From contig JAJFTO010000017.1 of the NCBI GenBank assembly GCA_021372865.1, forward strand, positions 62,001 to 126,000: a stretch of DNA of 64,000 bases, given 5' to 3'. Below, piece by piece: positions 15,997 through 23,658 of this stretch (the first letter of the stretch is position 1; the number at the start of each line of letters is the position of its first letter). The stretch comes from Porphyromonadaceae bacterium. GTDB taxonomy: Bacteria > Bacteroidota > Bacteroidia > Bacteroidales > Dysgonomonadaceae. Made by a program: the position numbers and the translations under genes. The notes below the pieces were generated by a model. That model saw only the letters and a list, made by a program, of their open reading frames with translations, ran no database searches and was not told where the DNA came from.

Positions 15997-16238
15997 GTTA
16001 CATACTAAATGAATAAAGCAGATCCGTAACTTTTCAAGCCCTTGGTTAATTCTTTTATTTTTAGAACCGCAAGCAGATACCATGTAACCCTACTGTTACG
16101 GATTTTAATCAATAGAACAATGTGAGCCACCTAAATGTTGCAATCGTGGAATTTCGTTATTAAAAGTCCAAAGTAATGTTACGTAAAACATTAATAATCA
16201 AACATGATGAAAGTAACGGTCTGGGATACACAGGTAAC
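15997..16238. promoter_or_regulatory. GTWAC motif cluster in a divergent intergenic region
   Basis: The pentamer GTTAC/GTAAC occurs at 15997, 16026, 16084, 16095, 16178, 16213 and 16234, seven copies in 242 bp. Two form an inverted pair GTAAC-N6-GTTAC (16084-16099). One lies inside the inverted repeat TAATGTT-N6-AACATTA (16174-16193). The cluster lies between the divergent starts at 15978 and 16342 and may be an operator array for both genes. No regulator gene is adjacent. Confidence 0.45.
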
Positions 16239-16285
16239 GAAAAAAGAAGGGAAAGTAATTTCTCTTTCGTTTACAAAAAAATTCC

Positions 16286-16293
16286 TACCTTTG
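16286..16293 (+). promoter_or_regulatory. -7 element TACCTTTG of the esterase promoter
   Basis: TACCTTTG fits the Bacteroidota -7 consensus TAnnTTTG and lies 48 bp before the ATG at 16342. The -33 TTTG is not clear. Confidence 0.5.
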
Positions 16294-16341
16294 AATGGAT
16301 CGATAATAAGGTTCATTCTGTTGAAATAAAAAACAAATCAC

Positions 16342-17250
16342 GTGAAAAATTTATTTCTGATACTCCTGTTAATTGGCAGTTTTCTTTTTACGACAGTTTC
16401 TCTGCAAAGTAACCCCATTCCCCGGAATGTCACAGAAGATCCACAGACCAAAGTCTTACCATCGCAAACAAACAATCTTTCCTTTACTGAATATCCGCTC
16501 AATACGGTGAAAAAAGCACCCGATATGAACGAGGAGGCCAACAAGGGAATGAATGCTCCGTCCCTGAGGGTCTATCTTCCTTCTTCTGAGAAGGCAGCAG
16601 GCCGCATGGTGATAGCCCTGCCAGGAGGTGGGTACAGCAACCTGGCTCTGTTTCATGAAGGGTACGACTGGGCTTCTTTCTTTCTGGAGAAAGGCATTGC
16701 TTTCGGGGTATTGAAATATAGGATGCCGCAGACCGACTATACTGTTCCCTTCGCAGATGTGAAGGCTGCGTTCGGACTGGTAAAAGTGCATGCCACAAAA
16801 TGGAAGATCAATCCTCAGGATATCGGGATCATGGGTTCATCAGCAGGGGGACACCTGGCATCAACATATGCCACCCACACAGACGGGGAAGACAAACCTG
16901 CCTTTCAGATATTGCTTTATCCGGTGATAACCATGGACGCGGCATTCACCCACGCAGGGTCCAGAAGAAACCTCCTGGGAGAAAACCCTTCGGCTGAATT
17001 AGTGAACAGATTCTCCAACGAAAAAAGGGTGGATAAAACTACTCCGCCGGCGTTTGTTATTTTTGGTGCAGACGACAAAGTTGTGCCACCCGCCAATGGA
17101 TTCCGCTATGTGGAGGCGCTGACAAAACACAAGGTCCCTGTAACATTTCTACTTTATCCGACTGGTGGACATGGCTTCGGAAACCGCAACTCCTTTCTTT
17201 ACAAAGATCAGTTTATGGAAGAGTTGACAAAGTGGTTAAAAAATTTATAA
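16342..17250 (+). CDS. Secreted alpha/beta-hydrolase, acetyl-esterase/BD-FAE-like
   Basis: A 302-aa hydrolase with signal peptide MKNLFLILLLIGSFLFTTVSLQS. LPGGGYSNLA (residues 93-102) is the HGGG-like oxyanion region. GSSAGGHLA places the nucleophile at Ser167. FGADDKVVPP gives the acid (around D244) and GGHGFG gives His277. This arrangement matches BD-FAE/AXE-like esterases that remove acetyl or short acyl groups from polysaccharides such as xylan. It is exported to the periplasm or beyond. It has its own TAnnTTTG promoter and is divergent from the AHSA1 gene. The exact substrate is unknown. Confidence 0.85.
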   Translation: MKNLFLILLLIGSFLFTTVSLQSNPIPRNVTEDPQTKVLPSQTNNLSFTEYPLNTVKKAPDMNEEANKGMNAPSLRVYLPSSEKAAGRMVIALPGGGYSNLALFHEGYDWASFFLEKGIAFGVLKYRMPQTDYTVPFADVKAAFGLVKVHATKWKINPQDIGIMGSSAGGHLASTYATHTDGEDKPAFQILLYPVITMDAAFTHAGSRRNLLGENPSAELVNRFSNEKRVDKTTPPAFVIFGADDKVVPPANGFRYVEALTKHKVPVTFLLYPTGGHGFGNRNSFLYKDQFMEELTKWLKNL

Positions 17251-17284
17251 CCAGGAAATAAAGTGTATTTTCAAAATTTATTAT

Positions 17285-17292
17285 TATTTTTG
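17285..17292 (+). promoter_or_regulatory. -7 element TATTTTTG before the M23-bactofilin operon
   Basis: TATTTTTG matches TAnnTTTG and lies 32 bp before the ATG at 17324. The region upstream is AT-rich without a clear -33 box. Confidence 0.45.
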
Positions 17293-17323
17293 CCTTATTC
17301 CTATTAAAACACTCAATTAATCA

Positions 17324-18163
17324 ATGAAGCATAAAACTTCGGTTTTAATTGTTAATTCTAAGGCTAAGTCAGGTAAAGTCTTTCAGGTACCAACACACAT
17401 TATTGTGAATTGGCGTAAGTATGCTTTCTTTCTCGTGTTGCTCTTCATCGCTTTCTTTTTTGTATCGGGCTTTCTGATCTATCAAAATACAAGTCGGTTT
17501 TATCAGGAAAGGTTGGATAGAGCGAACTACGTCCGAAGCAGGATTGATCTGGATAAAGCGCTCAAATCTTTCGCGTCCATTGATTCGGGTGTCTTTCGTA
17601 TCAATGCACTCCTTCAGCAGAAAGGGTTTGAAAAAATGAAAATTGACAACATGGGTGGCGTGAGCAGCAGTTTTGACATCACCCGTATCAATGCATATGC
17701 CGACTTTTACCAAAAGCAGATATGGGATTTGGAAAATAAATTAAACACAGTACCCCTGGGTTTACCTTCCGGAGGCGAAATAACCTCCTCTTTCGGATAT
17801 CGCAGCAATCCTTTCACGCGCGGAGGTGCTGAATTTCATTCGGGTGTTGACTACAGAGGACATGTGGGTGACAGCATAAAAGCCACCGGGAGCGGCATTG
17901 TTATCTTTGCCGGATTCAAAGCCGGATATGGAAGATGCATCATCATTGAACACAAAAATAACATGCAGACCCTCTACGGACATCTCAGACAGATAGGGGT
18001 AGAAAAAGGGGAGTGGGTAAACAGCGGACAATTGATCGGCCTGATGGGAAGCTCCGGAAGAAGCACAGGTCCGCATCTGCACTACGAGATCATTGAAAAC
18101 GGGGAATATAATGACCCGGAAAAATTTGTTAGTACCGATGATGAAAAAGAGGATTATGGCTAA
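17324..18163 (+). CDS. Membrane-anchored M23 peptidase (LytM domain)
   Basis: A 279-aa bitopic protein. A cytoplasmic N terminus is followed by one transmembrane helix (~33-53), a helical, probably coiled-coil segment (~55-145) and a C-terminal M23 zinc peptidase domain. FHSGVDYRG (H172, D176) and GPHLHYE (H251, H253) are the metal and catalytic motifs, so the site looks complete and active. The enzyme should cut peptidoglycan stem or cross-link peptides in the periplasm. The gene overlaps the bactofilin gene, a pairing known in several phyla where the bactofilin positions the peptidase to shape the cell. Confidence 0.9.
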   Translation: MKHKTSVLIVNSKAKSGKVFQVPTHIIVNWRKYAFFLVLLFIAFFFVSGFLIYQNTSRFYQERLDRANYVRSRIDLDKALKSFASIDSGVFRINALLQQKGFEKMKIDNMGGVSSSFDITRINAYADFYQKQIWDLENKLNTVPLGLPSGGEITSSFGYRSNPFTRGGAEFHSGVDYRGHVGDSIKATGSGIVIFAGFKAGYGRCIIIEHKNNMQTLYGHLRQIGVEKGEWVNSGQLIGLMGSSGRSTGPHLHYEIIENGEYNDPEKFVSTDDEKEDYG

Positions 18164-18548
18164 AGAAGAAAGAAGAAAAGAGAACGGGAAATCAAATCTT
18201 GATTCCCTGCCCATCACCACTGTAGTGGGTAACGATATGGTTTTCAAGGGCGATATACTGGGGGAAGGCATTATCAGGATCGATGGCAAAGTGGAAGGAA
18301 ACATATCGTCGAAACAAGGTATCATCCTGGGAGAGAAAGCTGCAGTAAACGGAACACTGGAAAGCGATCAGATTATTATCTTCGGATATATCACTGGAAC
18401 GATCAGAAGCAAAGAACTTATTTTAAAATCTTCCGGTTCAGTGCAGGGTGACATCATATCTGATTTTTTGCAATCGGAAAAAGGTAGCAGGTTCAATGGA
18501 AATCTGAAAATCGGACCACAGGGAGAACAGCAAGTGGAACAGGCATAA
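18156..18548 (+). CDS. Bactofilin
   Basis: Polymer-forming cytoskeletal protein, 130 aa from ATG 18156 (MAKEERRKENGK); 18141 is an alternative start. The start overlaps the end of the M23 gene by 8 bp. A charged N-terminal tail precedes the beta-helix core (about residues 20-120) built from repeated short strands: GDILGEGIIRIDGKVEG, GIILGEKAAVNGTLES, IIIFGYITGTIRS and onward. Bactofilins assemble into filaments or membrane patches that recruit cell-wall enzymes. Translational coupling to the peptidase argues that the two work together. Confidence 0.92.
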   Translation: MAKEERRKENGKSNLDSLPITTVVGNDMVFKGDILGEGIIRIDGKVEGNISSKQGIILGEKAAVNGTLESDQIIIFGYITGTIRSKELILKSSGSVQGDIISDFLQSEKGSRFNGNLKIGPQGEQQVEQA

Positions 18549-18560
18549 GCACAGAAGAAG

Positions 18561-18635
18561 TGAATCGTACTGGATTCGAACCAGTGACCTCTGCCCTGTC
18601 AAGGCAGCGCTCTAAACCAGCTGAGCTAACGATTC
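18561..18635 (-). tRNA. tRNA-Val (anticodon GAC)
   Basis: The minus strand folds as a 75-nt cloverleaf. The acceptor is GAATCGT/ACGATTC with discriminator A. The anticodon stem CTGCC/GGCAG closes loop TTGACAG with anticodon GAC. The T arm is ACTGG-TTCGAAT-CCAGT. The 3' CCA is not encoded. A TAAATTTG promoter element lies 9 bp upstream on the same strand. Confidence 0.93.
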
Positions 18636-18643
18636 AGGAGGTA

Positions 18644-18659
18644 CAAATTTACGGAAAAA
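18644..18659 (-). promoter_or_regulatory. tRNA-Val promoter -7 element and extension
   Basis: Reading on the minus strand, TTTTTCCGTAAATTTG contains the -7 element TAAATTTG. The same 16 bases occur upstream of tRNA-Glu at 40829-40844. Confidence 0.6.
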
Positions 18660-18747
18660 TATATACATTTGAAAACTATTATAAATAATCATGTCTTTGT
18701 GATTTTAAACAGACAGACTACAATCTTTTCCAATTAAACATTGACCG

Positions 18748-19992
18748 ATGAACAGATACACCATACTGACATTCATTGTTCTGACACTTAGCACTTCGTC
18801 TCTCAATGCGCAACAGAACGACTCCATCAAAAACGAAATACTCAACCGGCAAGCCAGTGATCTCGAAATGATCTCCAAAGGTCGTTCGCTCACCCTGGAA
18901 CATCTTCGAAAGGGAGATCTACCTGCCTTAAAAGAGGTGAAAGATTATCTTGCTGGTGAAATATATAATCCGTACAGCGTTTATCTTCCTGTTGAATACT
19001 GGCTACTTTCGTTCTGGACCGAAGATTATGCCGAATTACTCCATGAGATTAAGCAATTTTCTGCGGACACCGGCTGGAATAGTGACAGTTACTGGCAGAT
19101 GGGAGAAAGGTTCAGAACCTCATCGATGCTGAGAATGATCTCCGATAACGATCGTCTCCTTGATGAGGTAGGAAAGAAATCTGCCGAATCCTATCTGCCG
19201 CTAACCGTAAACATCGACGATGCGGAGCTGAGCCTGGAGGAGAAGGAATTCCTCAAACTGTGGCTCTTTGCTCTTCTTTTTACACCGGAAAGTGTGGACG
19301 ATGAACAGGAAATGGAAGAGATGAATTCTATGGCAACCGGATTTTTGGAAACTTACGGAGAAAGTGAATATGCCGACTACACACGCCGGTTTATCCGTTA
19401 CCGGTTCCAGCCGGGAAACTGGGGGCTCGGGTATGAATTTTATCTGGGTTATAACACGCTAACGGGTGGCCTGAGTAGATATTTCAGCAACAGTGTGGCC
19501 GGAGGTTTTGCCCTGGATATGCTCTACAGGAATTTAGATTTCTCCCTGCGTTTCAACTATTCTTCCACCAAAGCCAAACGGGAAGTTATGAATAAGGGAA
19601 TCATCTGGCCGGTCAACGTCAAGGGATACCTGGTAGGAGCAGACATTACACTTCAGTATCCGGTCTATCAAAAGCGTGATATCAAATTTTCGCCTTTCAT
19701 CGGGATCGGAGGAATGGGCATGGGTCCCACAGATGCAGAGATAAAAAATCATCCCGAACTGGGTGATTTCGAAGAATTGTCGGCACTGAACTATCTGGTC
19801 GGTCTCGATCTGAAGCTGAACACCTGGAGCAAAAGCGCAGACCTTTCCCGCTATGGAGGAACCTGTCTGGGATTACGCTATACCTTTTATATGCCCAATT
19901 ACAACAGGAAAGATAATCTGCTGGATGGAAATATGCACATGATCACGCTTAGCTTTGGCAGCTTCGCACGTCCTAAGAAAAGATACTTCTGA
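18748..19992 (+). CDS. Secreted hypothetical protein with C-terminal outer-membrane-barrel-like domain
   Basis: A 414-aa protein not assigned to a named family. A signal peptide (MNRYTILTFIVLTLSTSSLNAQ) is followed by a mainly helical acidic region (~25-220, with LRKGDLPALKEVKDYL and LSLEEKEFLKLWLF). The last ~190 residues alternate aromatic and glycine-rich strands (GLGYEFYLGYNTLTGGLSRYF, FSPFIGIGGMGMGP, CLGLRYTFYMPNY). The latter pattern suits an outer-membrane beta-barrel. It sits alone between tRNA-Val and the convergent ugd. Localisation in the outer membrane is inferred from strand pattern only. Confidence 0.65.
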   Translation: MNRYTILTFIVLTLSTSSLNAQQNDSIKNEILNRQASDLEMISKGRSLTLEHLRKGDLPALKEVKDYLAGEIYNPYSVYLPVEYWLLSFWTEDYAELLHEIKQFSADTGWNSDSYWQMGERFRTSSMLRMISDNDRLLDEVGKKSAESYLPLTVNIDDAELSLEEKEFLKLWLFALLFTPESVDDEQEMEEMNSMATGFLETYGESEYADYTRRFIRYRFQPGNWGLGYEFYLGYNTLTGGLSRYFSNSVAGGFALDMLYRNLDFSLRFNYSSTKAKREVMNKGIIWPVNVKGYLVGADITLQYPVYQKRDIKFSPFIGIGGMGMGPTDAEIKNHPELGDFEELSALNYLVGLDLKLNTWSKSADLSRYGGTCLGLRYTFYMPNYNRKDNLLDGNMHMITLSFGSFARPKKRYF

Positions 19993-20024
19993 ATGTGCAG
20001 ATGAGAAATAAAATCCAATTCATC

Positions 20025-21344
20025 TTATTTCTGACCTATTCCTCTATATTCGAAACCATAAGAGGCGAGATCTTCCTTGTTGTAGATGTTGCGGCCGTCA
20101 ATGACCAGGTGGTTGTTCATGATTTTTTTCAGAATTGACCAGTTAGGCAGGCGAAACTCCTTCCATTCGGTAGGTACGATCAACGCATCGGCTTCATTGG
20201 CCGCATCGTAAATATCGGTAGCATAGTAAATCTTGCTGTCCATATACTTGCGGGCTTCCTGCATGGCTGCCGGGTCGTATGCACGTACCGAGACTCCGGC
20301 TTCAAGGAGACTTTCTATGAGCGTGAGTGAAGGCGCATCACGCATATCGTCGGTTTCAGGTTTAAATGCCAGTCCCCACACGGCCACGGTCTTGCCTTTG
20401 ATATCACTGTTAAAATAACGACTGAATTTGTGAAAGAGGATGGCTTTCTGGCTGTTGTTGACCTCCTCCACTGCTTTGATCACCTTCATCTCATAACCAA
20501 CATCCTCCCCAACTTTCATGATGGCTCGAATGTCCTTGGGAAAACAGCTGCCTCCGTATCCGCAACCAGGATAAAGGAAACTCCTGCCGATGCGGGAATC
20601 GCTACCCATACCACGACGCACCATATTCACATCGGCACCTACCAGCTCACAGAGGTTGGCAATGTCGTTCATAAAGCTGATGCGGGTTGCAAGCATTGCA
20701 TTGGAAGCATACTTGGTCATCTCCGACGACAAGATATCCATGAAGATTACCCGAAAGTTGTTCAGCAGGAACGGATGGTATAGTTTCGACATCAGTTCTT
20801 CTGCCCCCTTGTTTTCAACCCCCACCACCACACGGTCGGGACTCATAAAGTCGTTTACGGCGGCGCCTTCTTTTAAAAATTCAGGGTTGGATGCCACATC
20901 AAAATTCAGTTCCTGAAGACCACGCTCATCCAACCGCTTGCGGATCACCTCTCTGATCTGGTAGGAGGTACCGACAGGGACCGTACTTTTGGTCACAATT
21001 AACAGGGGTTTTTCCATGTGATCGGCAATGGTATTTGCTACCGTCATCACATAGGAAAGATTGGCATTTCCCTCTTCGTCGGAGGGTGTGCCCACGGCAA
21101 TGAAAATGATCTCCATGTCATTCAGTACCGATGGCAGGCTTGTCGTGAAATGAAGTCTGTCTGCTTCATAGTTCCGTATCACAATATTTTTCAGTCCGGG
21201 TTCATAAATTGGAATAATACCCTGCTTTAAACCTTCAATCTTTTCACTGTTGATATCTACGCAGGTAACATCCACGCCCATTTCGGCAAAACATGCACCC
21301 GAAACCAAACCTACATAACCGGTACCTACAATTGCAATTTTCAT
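20025..21344 (-). CDS. ugd: UDP-glucose 6-dehydrogenase
   Basis: Oxidises UDP-glucose to UDP-glucuronate with two NAD+, feeding capsule or exopolysaccharide sugars. The 439-aa length is typical. The N-terminal Rossmann motif is GTGYVGLVSGACFAEMG (residues 7-23). SNPEFLKEG and the catalytic YPGCGYGGSCFPKD with Cys267 follow, then the C-terminal UDP-binding domain (GLAFKPETDDMRDAPS). It is the last gene of a minus-strand run; a 55-bp gap separates it from the permease gene. It could be a related UDP-sugar dehydrogenase, but the motifs fit Ugd best. Confidence 0.9.
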   Translation of the reverse strand: MKIAIVGTGYVGLVSGACFAEMGVDVTCVDINSEKIEGLKQGIIPIYEPGLKNIVIRNYEADRLHFTTSLPSVLNDMEIIFIAVGTPSDEEGNANLSYVMTVANTIADHMEKPLLIVTKSTVPVGTSYQIREVIRKRLDERGLQELNFDVASNPEFLKEGAAVNDFMSPDRVVVGVENKGAEELMSKLYHPFLLNNFRVIFMDILSSEMTKYASNAMLATRISFMNDIANLCELVGADVNMVRRGMGSDSRIGRSFLYPGCGYGGSCFPKDIRAIMKVGEDVGYEMKVIKAVEEVNNSQKAILFHKFSRYFNSDIKGKTVAVWGLAFKPETDDMRDAPSLTLIESLLEAGVSVRAYDPAAMQEARKYMDSKIYYATDIYDAANEADALIVPTEWKEFRLPNWSILKKIMNNHLVIDGRNIYNKEDLASYGFEYRGIGQK

Positions 21345-21399
21345 TCTATATCTTTTTAAGCCAATTCATTATTTTTGTCGCTTCCTTAAAGTCTTCTGA

Positions 21400-22647
21400 C
21401 TAGTAAGCTGATCGCTGATTGATGACTGCGGACAGCTTTTTCTTCAAATTATTCACAGGATAAAGCACTGTCAACAAACCCGTCACGCTCACCACTGCAA
21501 AAATGATGAGCAGATCGGCGAACTTCACTATCACCGGATAGGCATCGATGATATAAGCACCGGGTGTATCACTCAGTCTCAGTAAGCCAAATTTCTGCTG
21601 CAAAAGGCACAATAGCAGTCCCACTACAATTCCCGCAACAATACCTATGAAGGTGATCAGCCATCCTTCGTACAGGAAGATGCGGGTGATGAGCCGGTGA
21701 GAAGCACCCATGTTCTGCAGGCTCCTGATATCCTCTTTCTTCTCCACAATGAGCATTGAGAGTGAACCCACTACGTTAAAAACAGCTATCAACAGAATAA
21801 ATGCCAGAATCAGAAAAGTCACCCACTTCTCTATCTGCAACATCCGAAACGACTCGCGTTGTTGTTCAAAGCGGTCTTCTACTAGAAAATTATCTCCCAG
21901 AATACGCTCCATCTCCCGCTTGATCTTCCCGACGGAAGTGCCTGAGGCAAGTTTTACATCGAGTGAAGTTACCTCCGTATTGTAATTAAACAGCTCCCGT
22001 GTTAGCGCAATGGGAACGATGGCCATCTGATCGTCGTACTCCGGCTGATTCAGACTGAATACCCCGCCTGTCTGGACATATCCTGTGCTGAATGCTGCAG
22101 ACGGATTGGTGAGGTTCACCCGCGCATCGCGCCGTGGAGCGTATATTTCTATGGCATTGACAAAACCGGGCCGTGCGCCCAGGGTCACGGCAAGACCTGC
22201 ACCCAGGGTGGCATAATCCACCACATCCTCACGCAACCGGAAGGTGCCGTCTACCATCAGCTTCTCCATGTCGGTCATCAGCTTAAAATCTTCCGATACA
22301 CCTTTCATGCGAACGGGCACCTGCTGTTCTTCGAACTTGAAGAGCGCATTCTCTTCGAGCGATTCGGAAATGAACTGTATGCCCGGTAGTCGAAGTGCCC
22401 TATCAAATGCCGTTGTGTGATAATCAAATACCTTGCCTTGCTTTACCGATATTTTAAGGTCGGGATCGATGGCACTGAACATATCTTTCACGATACCGCC
22501 AAAACCGTTAAAGACGGAGAGCACGCATACCATGGCCATGGAAGCAATGGCAATGCCACACACTGAAATGGCGGAAATCACATTGATGGCATTGTGCGAT
22601 TTCTTTGAAAAAAGATATCTCCGGGCGATGAAGAAAGATACATTCAT
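21400..22647 (-). CDS. LolE/FtsX-type ABC transporter permease
   Basis: A 415-aa inner-membrane permease with the MacB/LolE layout: one N-terminal helix (residues ~25-50), a large periplasmic domain, then three C-terminal helices in an FtsX domain (~270-410). The start FFIARRYLFSKKSHNAINVISAISVCGIAIASMAMV is the typical LolC/E opening. It probably extracts lipoproteins from the inner membrane. The ATPase gene is not in the window. It is 27 bp downstream of rbfA and so part of that operon. Confidence 0.85.
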   Translation of the reverse strand: MNVSFFIARRYLFSKKSHNAINVISAISVCGIAIASMAMVCVLSVFNGFGGIVKDMFSAIDPDLKISVKQGKVFDYHTTAFDRALRLPGIQFISESLEENALFKFEEQQVPVRMKGVSEDFKLMTDMEKLMVDGTFRLREDVVDYATLGAGLAVTLGARPGFVNAIEIYAPRRDARVNLTNPSAAFSTGYVQTGGVFSLNQPEYDDQMAIVPIALTRELFNYNTEVTSLDVKLASGTSVGKIKREMERILGDNFLVEDRFEQQRESFRMLQIEKWVTFLILAFILLIAVFNVVGSLSMLIVEKKEDIRSLQNMGASHRLITRIFLYEGWLITFIGIVAGIVVGLLLCLLQQKFGLLRLSDTPGAYIIDAYPVIVKFADLLIIFAVVSVTGLLTVLYPVNNLKKKLSAVINQRSAY

Positions 22648-22674
22648 GATATCATGCGAAAAACAACGGTTTTT

Positions 22675-23013
22675 TTACTGGTCTTTCAACAACCTGTCAA
22701 TATTCTCGATGTAATCGAGAGAATCGTCCACATGAAACGTAAGTTCGGGTACCACGCGCAACTGCTTACCTACCCTTTTTCCGAGTTCATAACGTACCGA
22801 TTTCACATTGCCGTTGATGTTTTCCACGAACTCCCTGGAATTACCGGAAGGAAATATGCTCAGATACACATGCGCCATGCCCAGATCGGGCGAAACACGC
22901 ACATTGGTGACCGACACAAAGACACCTTGCATCTTTTTTGTTTCGAGCAGGAAAATCTCACTGAGTTCTTTCTGTATCAGCCGGTTTACTTTTAACTGTC
23001 TGTTTGAATCCAT
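22675..23013 (-). CDS. rbfA: Ribosome-binding factor A
   Basis: A 112-aa KH-fold protein that helps mature the 5' end of 16S rRNA in 30S subunits. Family motifs are RQLKVNRLIQKELSEIF at the N terminus, GVFVSVTNVRVSPDLGMAHVYLSIFP in the middle and LTFHVDDSLDYIENIDRLL at the end. It lies 3 bp after the O-methyltransferase gene, within the aroQ-pyk-omt-rbfA run. Confidence 0.93.
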   Translation of the reverse strand: MDSNRQLKVNRLIQKELSEIFLLETKKMQGVFVSVTNVRVSPDLGMAHVYLSIFPSGNSREFVENINGNVKSVRYELGKRVGKQLRVVPELTFHVDDSLDYIENIDRLLKDQ

Positions 23014-23016
23014 ATC

Positions 23017-23658
23017 TTATCTCTTTCTGATGAGCGTTAACCCGTCACGCACAGGCAATATCACTTTATCAACTCTTGTATCTTCCGCAAGTCGCTGGTT
23101 GAAATTCAGGATACCCCGGGTGGAATGATCGTTGCTTTTCACCTTCTCCATCACTTTGCCATACCAGAGTGTGTTATCTGCAAGGATGAATCCTCCTTTT
23201 CTTAGTTTCGGCAATATTGCCTCGTAATGATCCAGGTAAGACATCTTGTCACCATCCATAAAGACCAGATCGAAACTCTCATCGACAAACCCGGGTAAGA
23301 TATCCATTACATCGCCGATGTGAAGGATAATTTTGTGACCATGCTCCGATTTAGCAAAGTTCGCACGGGCAACATCTTCTATTTCGTCATCAATGTCAAT
23401 GGTATGAAGCTCACCTCCCTCCTCGAGTCCCTCGGCGAAGCAGAGGGCTGAATAACCGACAAATGTACCGATTTCCAGTATCCGTTTTGGGCGGATCATT
23501 TGTGTGATCATCTTTAAAATCCTGCCCTGAAGATGGCCTGCATTCATGTTCGTCTGCAACATCTTCACATGTGTATCGTGCTCTATCTTCTTCAGAAGTT
23601 CTGGTTCAGCATCGCTGTGAGACAGGATATAATTCTCCAGATTACTGTCTGTTTGCAT
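23017..23658 (-). CDS. SAM-dependent O-methyltransferase (catechol OMT-like)
   Basis: A 213-aa class I methyltransferase of the CCoAOMT/COMT-like family. RILEIGTFVGYSALCFAEGL is the SAM-binding motif. LHTIDIDDE, FDLVFMDGDKMSYLDHYE and FILADNTLWYGKV carry the metal and substrate residues. The start is taken at 23658 (MQTDSNLENYILSH), where the ATG overlaps the pyk stop by one base. Longer frames read into pyk. Close homologues are common in Bacteroidota beside pyk; the substrate is unknown. Confidence 0.88.
   Translation of the reverse strand: MQTDSNLENYILSHSDAEPELLKKIEHDTHVKMLQTNMNAGHLQGRILKMITQMIRPKRILEIGTFVGYSALCFAEGLEEGGELHTIDIDDEIEDVARANFAKSEHGHKIILHIGDVMDILPGFVDESFDLVFMDGDKMSYLDHYEAILPKLRKGGFILADNTLWYGKVMEKVKSNDHSTRGILNFNQRLAEDTRVDKVILPVRDGLTLIRKR

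Noticed and set aside
16176..16412. 78-codon frame overlapping the esterase start
   Set aside because: It covers the esterase promoter and part of its signal peptide in another frame and has no recognisable features.
20004..20032. AGAAATAA/TTATTTCT inverted repeat between the OMP-like gene and ugd
   Set aside because: The stem is AT-rich and overlaps the ugd stop codon; too weak to call a terminator.
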